From Aradus depressus (lineage: Eukaryota; Arthropoda; Insecta; Hemiptera; Aradidae): 64,000 nucleotides of DNA. Positions 55,343 through 64,000 of this stretch are shown piece by piece. Below the pieces are notes generated by a model. It was not told the DNA's origin, made no database searches, and saw only the letters and a program-made list of their open reading frames with translations. Within the stretch, counting starts at the first letter, position 1, and the number at the start of each line of letters is the position of its first letter. The stretch covers positions 48,129,087-48,193,086 of the forward strand of contig OY759216.1 of assembly GCA_963662175.1 (NCBI GenBank), in the 5' to 3' direction. The translations under genes and the position numbers were made by a program.

Positions 55343-56148
55343 ATACTTAACATTTTTGCAGACATATTGTGAAACACTTGATAAAAATAAAGAAAACGTA
55401 TGTTTAAAAAAAAAAAAAAAAAATTATATAGGTCAAACCGGGAGACAATTTAAAAATAGGGTAAAAGAACACATATCAGAAATAGGGCTAAACACCGACG
55501 CATCATATAACTCAGTAAAATCAACATTCGCACAACACATCAACGAAAACAAACACCATTTCGACATAAATACAGGCATACAATACCTACATTTTTGTGA
55601 CAAAGGTACATTACTCAACTCACTGGAACAACTAGAAATAAACAGAGCGCTACAAAAAGGAAATTGTATGAACGATCAGACCAATCTCAAATACTCACCC
55701 CTTTTATCGCCAATAATATAATCCTCCAGTCTCTGTGTATACGTACTTACTCTCTCAAAAAACTGTATATTTTATTTTATAAAACTTTTTATTTTATTTT
55801 AATTCATATACTAACAATTGTTATCTTTAATTCACTTCATATATGCATTTAAGCAACACATAGTATTTCAAATTTCTTATTTTCAAGATCCCAATTTGGG
55901 ACGAAATGTCATTTTTATGTTTTTCCATATTTCAAATATTAACTGTACAGAAAGGATAGGAAAACCCCGTAGGGGCTGAAAAAGGATACCTACCTACCGC
56001 TTGGATTGTAAACTACCTAGTTGAACTTCAATTTAGTATTTGTTAAGTCGTGGCTGAAGATGGTAGCAATACCGAAAGTACTCCCATATTATATATTATT
56101 TGTGAAATAGACAATATTTTTTAAAAACATACGTTTTCTTTATTTTCA
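55343..56148 (+). mobile_element. Penelope-like element, 5'-truncated, with GIY-YIG remnant
   Basis: From 55422 the plus strand encodes NYIGQTGRQFKNRVKEHI, then TFAQHINENKHHFD, IQYLHFCDKGTLLNSLEQLE and INRALQKG, the C-terminal GIY-YIG endonuclease domain of Penelope-like elements; it ends at 55721. The about 420-bp 3' UTR has GGGACGAAATGTC and GAAGATGGTAGCAATACC. Its last bases (AAACATACGTTTTCTTTATT) recur inverted at the left as AATAAAGAAAACGTATGTTT (55388-55407), next to a poly-A run, i.e. an inverted terminal piece joined to a truncated body. The reverse transcriptase is missing. Confidence 0.85.
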
Positions 56149-56262
56149 ACAGGTTCTTATTGGATCCTGTATCAACATATATAATTTCTTGTTGATATAT
56201 TCATTCTATCGACAGTTATCGTGTTCACAGACACACACACACACACACATAAACAGACAAGT
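56149..56262 (+). mobile_element. T148 element, right part
   Basis: Resumes at CAACAGGTTCTTATTGGATC and contains TATTCATTCTATCGACAGTT, GTGTTCACAGACACACACAC. The usual end motif is replaced by unrelated sequence, so the tail is incomplete. Confidence 0.7.
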
Positions 56263-57509
56263 TTCTTCTTATAACTGCATAAGCAGAATTTCTGTGAGGG
56301 CATAAATTAGGGAAAGAAAATAATAACAATGTAGGATGTCTTATGAAAGCTCTCTTTTTGGAGAAAAAAATTAAAGAGGTTATATTAAAACTTTATATAT
56401 ATTTAACTCTTATTTGGGACAATCTTCTATAAAAATGCTATAATATCGGTTGTAAAAATGTTATAATGTGGGGTGCAAAAATGCTAAAATATGGTGTGTA
56501 AAAACGCTATATCGTTATATAAAATTAATGAATTATCTACCAAAAAAAAATAAAAATGTTAATGTTGCAAAAATGTATATATATTTAACTGTTATTTGAA
56601 CAATCTTCTGATGACTGTCTATTTACTGCTAGGCAATGGTAATCACTATTTCCCTGGACCGATGAGAAGTAGCCTAATTTATTATCTTTACAACTATGTG
56701 AACTGATTAATTACATCGTGACGAAGACGCACCCCTAAAGAAATCATCGGATTGAAAAAAATTCTTCCATATTGCTCCATCATCAGGAAAAATAATTCGA
56801 CTGCATTGATATAGTTTTCTTGAAAAAAAAAAAAAAAAAAAAAAAAATGTTTAGATTAGATTTCAAATCAAAAGTTAATTCTGATTTCAATTGTAGTCAT
56901 TTTTATGATAGAAGAATATGTCTGAATAAAAATATCCTTATAAAAATTATTTGAAAAATTTGAATGGCATGATTAATAAAAAAAAGTGCAAATAAATCGA
57001 CCACAACCAAAGATAATGATTGTCATTAGGGCTTAAGTAATATATAATATTATTAAGATGGAATAAAATGTGATTCAAATATATATATATCGATAGAGCT
57101 GTGGGGTGTCCGGGGTTAACTTTTGAAAATTATGGTGGATCCATAGAATGAGAGAGTCCATGTCCCACTTTTCTTGTGGTAATAATATTTATTTCCCTTA
57201 AACCTAACATGGTTATTGGATAAATCATAAAATTTTGGACAACAAAAAAACTTATAATGTATATACAACCGATATTATATCTTAAAACATAGGAGATAAA
57301 TAATAATAATTATAAAAATAAATAAATAAAAAATAAATGAATGAAAAATAAAAAAAATTATATACAGTTCCTTATTTTAATAAATATATTGGATGATATT
57401 TTTGTAAAATGTTGGTTAAATTAATAAAAGTAAATAAATTAGTTAACAAATAACATCAGATAAGAAAATAAAAATGAAAGTATGAACTAAAGCTTTTTTT
57501 TATATAATG
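56263..57509. other. Non-coding AT-rich stretch
   Basis: Poly-A run at 56824-56846. 57185-57240 carries the AATAATATTTATTTCCCTTA and AACATGGTTATTGGATAAAT segment also found at 16.6 and 18.6 kb. No gene. Confidence 0.45.
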
Positions 57510-57589
57510 GTTAAGCACGCCGTCCTTCGGATGTGACGTTAAGCGATGGTCCCGAGCCTGTACGATGTCAGGTACTCGTTAAAGACCCC
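57510..57589 (+). mobile_element. SINE-1 central-domain fragment
   Basis: Only TTAAGCACGCCGTCCTTCGG through CTCGTTAAAGACCCC; head and tail absent. Flanked by poly-T on both sides. Confidence 0.85.
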
Positions 57590-58814
57590 AATTTTTTTTT
57601 TACTGAGTTTGATGCATTGGTACAGAAGTCAAAACCTCTTCAAGGTCCCAGATTCATATAATTTATTCTTGTAGAAAATGTTGTTTTTTGAATGTTATTT
57701 ATTTTTTGTGCCCTAAAAAGCTAAATCTAAGCAATTTTGTTTATATATTTTTAAGAGATTCATATAACAAATATTTTATCCAATTCTCCCCAATTTTTCA
57801 TTGTCTATGGAAGTCTATTGAACAAATTTTGAAAGAGCTTTCATCAGCCATTCTGAGTATTTTCTTAATTTTCTGATGAATACGTTGTACGATTTACATG
57901 AAAGTTTGTATCAGTGAGTACTTGTATTTCGTCTAAAAAATTCCCCTTAAGAAATTTAAACTTTTAGTAACTGCTAGGGACATACTTATGCACACTCACT
58001 GAATTAGGATGTAAAGAGATGGTGAACTGTGTACTGGAACCCGCACACTATCAGTAAACATTAAATTGACCTGTCTACTACTTCAGATTGGTTGGTTATA
58101 TAGTTTGAATTTCAAACAGAAAGTCCCATCGCGCCTAACTCATCAAGTTAGTTAACCATGTCCCCGCTAGATGCCCTCAGTGTCCCCGTCTAGTGGACCG
58201 CTCGATATCTAGACTTACAAGTTACCAAAACTACTCACTAGGTGTCTCTCCTTGTAGCTTATGAACTTTGTCAATCTTTTCTCAACATTTTCCCAATATT
58301 TCCCTTTAGGTCACTGATAACTTTCTCTTAATTCATTCAATGTTAAAAAATTTATTTATAAACCATAATTACCCCGAATTTAAAGAGCACTCTCTTCTTT
58401 TTTTCATACTATATTTATAGATATTTATTTTGATTTTCATTATTTTGTTGTTTTGTTTTCCATTATTTCTGAAAATCCTCTTTACTTCCTTATACCAAAA
58501 GTTGTATTCGTGTAAAAATCCGAGATCGAGTTTTCAAAGGATTAATTATTAAGTGCAGGGTATTGGAATTTTGTGTGCGCTCTAACTTGGAAACGATTGA
58601 AGCAGTTATCAAATGCGTTAACTTAGAACTGATTGGATTATGACCGAAAGAAAACATTACTAAGTACATAAGATACCATATTATATTTATAACCTAATCG
58701 AAAATCTCTTCAAATATACATATTTGACTAAAACCGTCTTAAAATGAAAAGACCCACATTTTGAAACGTTTGCTTGAATTAGGGGCCATTCATAAATTAC
58801 GTAAGGCTAATACT
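57590..58814. other. Non-coding AT-rich stretch
   Basis: No exon or element recognised. 58480-58560 has a CTTTACTTCCTTATACC motif that also occurs near 46270. Confidence 0.4.
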
Positions 58815-59336
58815 AAACATAAGGGCGCGGTATTTCTGGGGTGAGTGCAATTATTGAAAAGAGCTCCTCACACATAAGGGCGCGGTATTTTTGGGGGGGA
58901 TTGCGACAATTGAAAATAGCTCCTCACACATAAGGGCTCGGTATTTCTGGGGGGGATTGCGACAATTGAAAAGAGCTCCTCACACATAAGGGCGCGGTAT
59001 TTTTGGGGGGGATTGCGACAATTGAAAAGAGCTCCTCACACATAAGGGCGCGGTATTTTTGGGGGGGATTGCGACAATTGAAAAGAGCTCCTCACACATA
59101 AGGGCGCGGTATTTTTGGGGGGGATTGCGACAATTGAAAAGAGCTCCTCAAACATAAGGGCGCGGTATTTTTGGGGGGGATTGCGACAATTGAAAAGAGC
59201 TCCTCACACATAAGGGCGCGGTATTTCTGGGGGTGAGTGCGACTAATGAAAAGAGCTCCTCACACATAAGGGCACGGTATTTCTGGGGGGGACTGCGACT
59301 ATTGAAAAGAGCTCCTCACACCTAAGGGCACGGTAT
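58815..59336. repeat. 56-bp tandem array, about 9 copies
   Basis: Unit CACATAAGGGCGCGGTATTT, TTGGGGGGGATTGCGACAAT, TGAAAAGAGCTCCTCA. Central units are nearly identical; the first and last two have GGGTGAGTGC and GACTGCGACTATT variants. That edge divergence fits homogenisation from the middle. G7 runs per unit make one strand very G-rich. No coding frame. Confidence 0.95.
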
Positions 59337-60281
59337 TAAAACAATCAGAAAAAAAATCTGTTTCAGAGTAGAGTTTCCGTTAACATAAACTGTTTTAGTT
59401 GAATTTAAAACATTTTTATTGTATTTGTATTGTTTTCAAGAAGTGGGGAAGGGCATTAAAGTTGGCTCCTTTATGAGTTATACTTCATTCATAAAGAGAG
59501 GAACAATGATTAGTTATTCGAAATGTCTTCTTTCTTCCAGATATATCTATATATGTTTATTATAGCAACTCTTTTCAATAATTTGCCCAAAGATATAAAA
59601 CTAGAAATAGAAAACCAGAGAGGTTCTCTGAGGAGGTGAGGAGTGGGTCACCGGACTGAGCTCTGATCAGGTTGAGTCCTTGTTAAGTTCTCTCTACTCT
59701 GACTAGCACGACGCTCTGTTCTGATCTCTTCCCATGTATGCTGTTGTACTCTGCCAACTTCATGTTCACTTGTCTTGTCTCTCACTCGGTTAAAATTCAA
59801 TGCCAGATCTCCGGGTTGTCAGGTTCATTCCATCAGCACTTCATTATTCATCAATTTTTATTTTACTTTGCTTCTATATTACGAATTTTTAAATTATTAT
59901 TATTTTATTTTTTTATTATTATTATTTTTTTTTACTAAAGATACTATTATTTATTTATTTTTGTATTTTTTCTTTTTTTGTATTTCTTCTCTCTATACTA
60001 TGTTAAATTTTTAACAGTGATTGTACAGTGCTAGCTGACTGCTCTCCCTCCCACACTCTGACTCCGTCTTCTGGGAGGAGGTAGCCTATTTATCTTGTAA
60101 TGTTTATCTTTTATTTTGTAATTATCTAAAGGCATTAAATGAAAATAAAAATAAATAAATATCATCATCATGCCTAATATGTTTCAAAGGGAAAATAATC
60201 ATATTTTTTCTAATGACCATTAATGCTAATTAATGCTTTAAACATAAACAGTGCAGATAATGGCAAGATTAAAAGTTTATT
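59337..60281. other. Non-coding stretch, possible LINE 3' end
   Basis: 60040-60165 (GACTCCGTCTTCTGGGAGGA, then AAAGGCATTAAATGAAAATA and an AATAA-rich tail) resembles a LINE 3' end with an A-rich tail, but no coding part is attached. The rest is T-rich. Confidence 0.35.
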
Positions 60282-60418
60282 AAATATCTCACTGCAGCTT
60301 GTTCTTTGATTAATATTATTTATTATTCTTAGTGTTTTTTTTTTAAGTTTGAAAATATTAATATTAGAGCTAGAAACTATGTATTAAACCGTAATTAATT
60401 ATAAAATGGAAATAATAT
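60282..60418. repeat. About 135-bp direct repeat, left copy
   Basis: TGCAGCTTGTTCTTTGATTA, TTATTTATTATTCTTAGTG, AGAGCTAGAAACT and TAAAATGGAAATAATATA recur in the same order and orientation at 61392-61549. The two copies flank the SINE-1/Penelope nest. Far longer than a SINE target duplication, so a tandem segmental duplication is more likely. Confidence 0.85.
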
Positions 60419-60598
60419 AGGTTAGGTTAGGTTTTATGACTCATGCCCGGGCTTTAACTACGAGGTCATATCGCCTACTAACAGTGCGCTCTTTCGTCAC
60501 TCTGGTGGACATGAACCCGACTCTACTATGGGGGTCCTAAATTTTGCTTACCCTAAATTTTTATTCACCTAGGGTAGGGGTCTTTAAAGAGTATCTAA
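60419..60598 (-). mobile_element. SINE-1 copy, 3' half, left of a fold-back insertion
   Basis: AACCT-type tail (GGTTAGGTTAGGTTTTATGA on plus), 3' domain, to GGGGTCTTTAAAGAGTATCT. AAAGAGTATCTAA at 60586-60598 is the left copy of a 13-bp duplication around the insertion. Confidence 0.93.
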
Positions 60599-61194
60599 AT
60601 AAGGGTTTACACAGCACTTAACTTCCTTATTTTATTTCTTTTATTATTGCTGACGTTTCGAGCGTTCGCTCATTTTCACAGCTGTTATTCCTATATAAAA
60701 ATTAAAAATTAACATTCTTTTCACATTTAATTATATTCAAGCATTGCATACATGTCATATTTACTTTAATTTTTCTTTTCATAATTTTCTATAGTTACCA
60801 AAATAATTTGTCCATTCTGTAAATTATTCATGGATTTTAATTACACTATTTCTACTTAAGATATTGTATATGGTTGTGTTATCTAATATAAGTTATTATT
60901 AGTTTTAATTTATTTTAATTACCTTAAAATATTTAGTGTAATTAAAACCCATGAGTAATTTACAGAATGGACAAATTATTTTGGTAACTATAGAAAATTA
61001 TGGAAAGAAAAATTAAAGTAAATATGACATGCATGCATTGAATATAATTAAATGTGAAATGAATGTTAATTTTTAATTTTTATGTAGGGATAACACCTGT
61101 GAAAATGAGCGAACGCTCGAAACGTCAGGAATAATAAAAATGATAGAAGGAAGTTAAGTGCTGTGTAAACCCTTATTTAATATAACAACGCTTC
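60599..61194. mobile_element. Fold-back insertion made of inverted Penelope-like 3' ends, 13-bp TSD
   Basis: Arms of about 270 bp begin ATAAGGGTTTACACAGCACT and end with the complement (GTAAACCCTTAT). Both arms carry GACGTTTCGAGCGTTCGCTC or its complement, a Penelope-type 3' motif, and AATAATTTGTCCATTCTGTA. A spacer of under 100 bp separates the arms. A short tail (ACAACGCTTCCTCAACACAT) follows the right arm. AAAGAGTATCTAA is duplicated exactly at both borders of the host SINE. No coding sequence. Confidence 0.88.
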
Positions 61195-61205
61195 CTCAAC
61201 ACATA

Positions 61206-61385
61206 CAAAGAGTATCTAACATTGTACAGGCTCGGGATCATCGCTTAACGTACCATCCGAAGGACGGCGTGCTTAAGTTTATTTTACCTCCCAGATAAAA
61301 TAAACTAAGGGCCTCGGTCTGGTTTCGAACCCACGATCTTGATTTCAGAAGACAAGCACGCATACCACTGAGCTACCGGCGCCCT
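61206..61385 (-). mobile_element. SINE-1 copy, 5' half, right of the fold-back insertion
   Basis: Begins with the second AAAGAGTATCTAA and carries the central domain and head in order: GGCTCGGGATCATCGCTTAA, CCCAGATAAAATAAACTAAG, GGTTTCGAACCCACGATC and GAGCTACCGGCGCCCTC. Full length when joined to 60419-60598. Confidence 0.93.
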
Positions 61386-61391
61386 CGTTTA

Positions 61392-61549
61392 ATTAATATA
61401 TCTCAGCAGAACATGCAGCTTGTTCTTTGATTAATATGATTTATTATTCTTAGTGTTTTTTTTTTTTTGAAGTCTGAAAATATTAGTACTAGAGCTAGAA
61501 ACTCCTCTATGCATTAAACCTTAATTAATCATAAAATGGAAATAATATA
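61392..61549. repeat. About 135-bp direct repeat, right copy
   Basis: Partner of 60282-60418, with a longer T run and small insertions (CTCCTCTATGC). It starts a few bases after the SINE head, so the duplicated segment directly brackets the SINE. Confidence 0.85.
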
Positions 61550-61973
61550 TATAATAATAATATAATGCAATTAATGTTTCCTTTGATACTATTTGTTATA
61601 CTTTGCGATAATTTATTCTCTGTGAAAAAATAGATGTAGGATGTAATTATAAGATAGGGAGGATTGATTTTGGATAGGGGATACATTAGCTGTGTAAATT
61701 AGCAGGAGGGGGTGAAGGTGTATTGATCTGAGTGACGTCACTATGTCTTACCTGCCTCCCCCACCCCTCCTCACTCCTATATCCCTCCTCCCTCCTCACT
61801 TATCTCATGGTTGCCAACAAACAATACATGACTGTTACACTGGCTATCATATCCCTCATCGCTTCATGTTCACCTCTGGTTCCTTTGAGGAATATGTCCA
61901 AGCGTAAATAAGATATCTGTTTTAAATAGATTTAGAAAACTCATTTGTAATTGGATCAAGTAAGCGTTAGTGA
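61550..61973. other. Non-coding stretch with a perfect CRE palindrome
   Basis: TGACGTCA occurs at 61733-61740, next to a CT-rich zone. No promoter, exon or element is identified, so any regulatory role is speculative. Confidence 0.4.
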
Positions 61974-61984
61974 ACATGAAAGGT

Positions 61985-62309
61985 GAGGGCGCCGGTAGCT
62001 CAGTGCTTGTCTTCTGAGCTCAAGATCGTGGGTTCGAAACCCGACCGAGGCCCTCAGTTTTTTTTATCTGGAAGGTAAAATTAACTTAAGCACGCCGTCC
62101 TTCGGATGGGACGTTAACCGATGGTCCCGAGCCTGTACGATGTCAGGTCCCCTGCCCTAGGTGAATAAAAATTTAGGGTATGCAAAATTTAGGACTCCCA
62201 TAGTAGAGTCGGGCTCATGTCCACCAGAGTGACGAAAGAGCGCTCTGATAGTAGGCGATATGACCTCGTAGTTAAAGCCTGGGCATGAGTCATAAAACCT
62301 AACCTAACA
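61985..62309 (+). mobile_element. SINE-1 copy, first part of a composite unit
   Basis: Head with a short deletion in the D-arm region (GGTAGCTCAGTGCTTGTC), B box GGGTTCGAAACCCGACC, central domain, 3' domain, tail AAAACCTAACCTAAC. The left duplication ACATGAAAGGT is at 61974-61984, but the matching right copy is only found at 62636, beyond a passenger segment and a second SINE tail. Confidence 0.95.
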
Positions 62310-62523
62310 GTGTACTGACATAAACATAAAGAAGAAAATAATAATTGTATACACAATTGAACCAACAAAATATATAATAAATAAAATAGAGAGAAAAATA
62401 ATAACAAATCAAATAAGAAGGAAATAGATAATAACAGTAGTAAGAAAATACGACAATAAATAAGAAACAACAATATATTTTAAAAAAATTGCATTCACAC
62501 GAGAAAGAAAAAAAAACAAAAGA
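62310..62523 (+). repeat. AT-rich passenger inside the composite SINE unit
   Basis: Starts AGTGTACTGACATAAAC and continues with the 12.4-kb passenger sequence (GTATACACAATTGAACC, GAAGGAAATAGATAATAACA, TTGCATTCACACGAGAAAG). Minus frames through it look hydrophobic purely from T-rich composition. Confidence 0.85.
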
Positions 62524-62635
62524 GAAGTAGAGTCGGGCTCATGTCCACCAGAGTGACGAAAGAGCGCTCTGGTAGTAGGCGATATGACCTCGTAGTTAAA
62601 GCCCGGGCATGAGTCATGAAGCCTAACCTAACCTT
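62524..62635 (+). mobile_element. SINE-1 3' domain, second part of the composite unit
   Basis: GTAGAGTCGGGCTCATGTCC through GGGCATGAGTCATGAAGCCT, then AACCTAACC. It is followed by the right duplication ACATGAAAGGT (62636-62646), which matches the left one exactly. The whole 651 bp therefore looks like a single insertion. Confidence 0.93.
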
Positions 62636-62670
62636 ACATGAAAGGTACATTTTTTTAGCGATACAATCAA

Positions 62671-63366
62671 TCAGTCGTTGAATCACTACCTATGTACTTC
62701 CCCGGCACGAATTAATCAATTATGTTGTCGCTCTCCCTCCAAAACCAATCTAGCGTTTGGGCTAAAACTCAATATTTGACTTACATATTGACTTCTGAAT
62801 CCTCATATTAAATTTTGTGTCGATACATTCATTTCACCGGATGTTATTAGGGTATTTCCCCCTTCTCTGGTCCCCCCTTCTTCCCCCCTTCTCAGGTCCC
62901 CCTCTCCCTTCGTTCGATTTCGTGAAAAGTTAATAATTTACAATTTCATGTCGATATATTCATTACATCGGCAGTTATTTGAATTTTTGAGTTGAGCCCC
63001 CTCTCATCCTCTACTTCCCTTCTGTTGATTCCGTTGAACTTTAATAGATGTCGTCCCTTATGGGGGGTCTTGAATTTACATATAAAATTTCGTTCCAATA
63101 CATTCACTACAACGACAGTTATTAGAGTTTTTATGTTAATCCTCCTTCTTCCTTTTTTTGGCCGATTTGACTGAAAATGAATAGGCGTCGTCCTCACAGG
63201 GTTCTGGATACACAATAAAATGTTATGTCAATACATTCATTCTATCGGGAGTTATCATGTTCACAGACAAATAGGATTTTTTTTTTTTGGAATCTGGAAA
63301 TTATGAAATTTCGATGGAAACTCAATATACTTTTGTGACAGATTACATAACTTCCCCTATACTTCT
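62671..63366 (+). mobile_element. T148 element, complete with about four monomers
   Basis: Best complete copy. Head: GTTGAATCACTACCTATGTA, CTTCCCCGGCACGAATTAAT, TCTCCCTCCAAAACCAATC. Monomer marks: GTGTCGATACATTCATTTCA, CATGTCGATATATTCATTAC, CCAATACATTCACTACAACG and TGTCAATACATTCATTCTAT, each followed by a C-rich segment. Tail: TTCACAGACAAATAGG, a T run, TTGGAATCTGGAAATTATGA, GATTACATAACTTCCCC, TATACTTC. No open frame, no clear terminal inverted repeat; the mobilising enzyme is unknown. Confidence 0.88.
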
Positions 63367-63532
63367 TATTTCTGTGGAAGTAAAAATTGTCAGTTAACCA
63401 TAAAATTGACAGGTGTCGGTCTCCTCGGGGTTTTGAAAGGAAAATATATTCTATTCTAGGACCGAGGTCTAATCATATGACATATGCTATTAACATATTA
63501 TATTTAAATGAATTAAATACTATTACTATTGA

Positions 63533-63796
63533 GGTTAGGTTAGGTTTTATGACTCATGTCCTGGCTTTAACTATGAGGTCATATCGTCTACTACCAGAGC
63601 GCTCTTTCGTCACTCCGGTGGACATGAGGCCGACTCTACTGTGGGAGTCCTAAATTTTGCCTACCCTAAATTTTTATTCACCTGGGGTAAAGGGTCTTTA
63701 ACGAGTACCTGACATCGTACAGGCTCGGGACTCCCATCCGAAGGACGGCATGCTTAAGTTTATCTTACCTCCCTGTCACTGAGCTACCGGAGCTCT
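63533..63796 (-). mobile_element. SINE-1 copy with deletion of the B-box region
   Basis: AACCT tail (GGTTAGGTTAGGTTTTATGA on plus), 3' and central domains intact, then TTTATCTTACCTCCC jumps to TGTCACTGAGCTACCGG. This removes about 70 bp including the B box, so it should not be transcribed from its own promoter. Confidence 0.93.
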
Positions 63797-64000
63797 CTAT
63801 AATATTATATATACATATATCATACACCGGTAAAAAAAATTAATAATTTTTTATTGAGACTGGGTAATTTGATTGATTTAATTTATGGTGTAGTCTGCAA
63901 GCTGCTGAGCTGCTGGTAGAGCGGAATGAACGCCTGCTCATGTGAAACGGCATTTCCAAACAATGATAAATCGAATTCTAAATTTCATATGTTTCGCGAA
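63797..64000. other. Non-coding window end
   Basis: AT-rich; nothing recognised up to the window edge. Confidence 0.4.

Noticed and set aside
62189..62686. Minus frames sharing TRSYRLLPERSFVTLVDM with frames at 27.6 and 63.5 kb
   Set aside because: They are antisense translations of the SINE-1 3' domain, repeated wherever the SINE occurs.

Overview
This window is a stretch of eukaryotic nuclear DNA, most likely from an insect. It is AT-rich, has spliced exons far apart, and is crowded with tRNA-derived SINEs, Penelope-like elements, Jockey-type LINE pieces, Harbinger, hAT and Helitron-like DNA elements, minisatellites and long poly-G tracts. I see no operons, no rRNA, no CRISPR array and no intact long open reading frame other than tandem-repeat artefacts. 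A hemipteran is my guess, at low confidence, from the repeat style alone.

Host gene: the only convincing protein-coding gene is a set of small plus-strand exons at 35686-35914, 48525-48590 and 51717-51785, with a plausible upstream exon at 25146-25193. Splice sites are canonical and phases agree across every junction (0, then 1, 1, 1). The predicted segment is Ser/Thr-rich and I do not recognise the family. Introns are about 3 to 13 kb and filled with repeats. Just downstream of the 229-bp exon lie three decaying tandem copies of its 3' half.

Repeats: (1) SINE-1, a tRNA-derived family of about 340 bp, has roughly 26 full or partial copies on both strands, several with clear target-site duplications (TSDs). 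Its 3' tail is a pentamer repeat of either AACCT or AACTA type. (2) SINE-2, a second tRNA-derived family, has three copies. (3) T148, a modular element with a conserved head, a conserved tail and a variable number of about 148-bp internal monomers, has about 19 copies. (4) Penelope-like sequences include two GIY-YIG coding remnants and three fold-back insertions built from inverted copies of an element's 3' end. (5) Two Helitron-like elements share a 3' end. (6) TIR elements include a 311-bp hAT-type element with an 8-bp TSD, a Harbinger-type element with a TTA TSD, a Harbinger transposase N-terminal remnant beside it, and four others. (7) Two 3' pieces of a Jockey-like LINE lie on the minus strand.

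Layout: 0-6 kb T148, SINEs and a poly-G TIR element; 8.4-9.4 kb a 32-bp satellite; 11-13 kb two SINE-1 copies, one split by a Penelope fold-back; 14.1-14.7 kb a TIR element; 16.4-18.6 kb four SINE-1 copies in a large inverted arrangement; 20-31 kb T148 arrays and small DNA elements; 30.4-35.4 kb minisatellites and Helitrons; 35.7-36.3 kb the exon and its copies; 40.7-42 kb Harbinger elements; 43-47 kb SINEs; 47-49.7 kb LINE and Penelope remnants around the second exon; 51.7 kb the third exon; 54-64 kb SINEs, a Penelope insertion, a 56-bp array, and nested SINE/Penelope units including a composite SINE carrying extra sequence.
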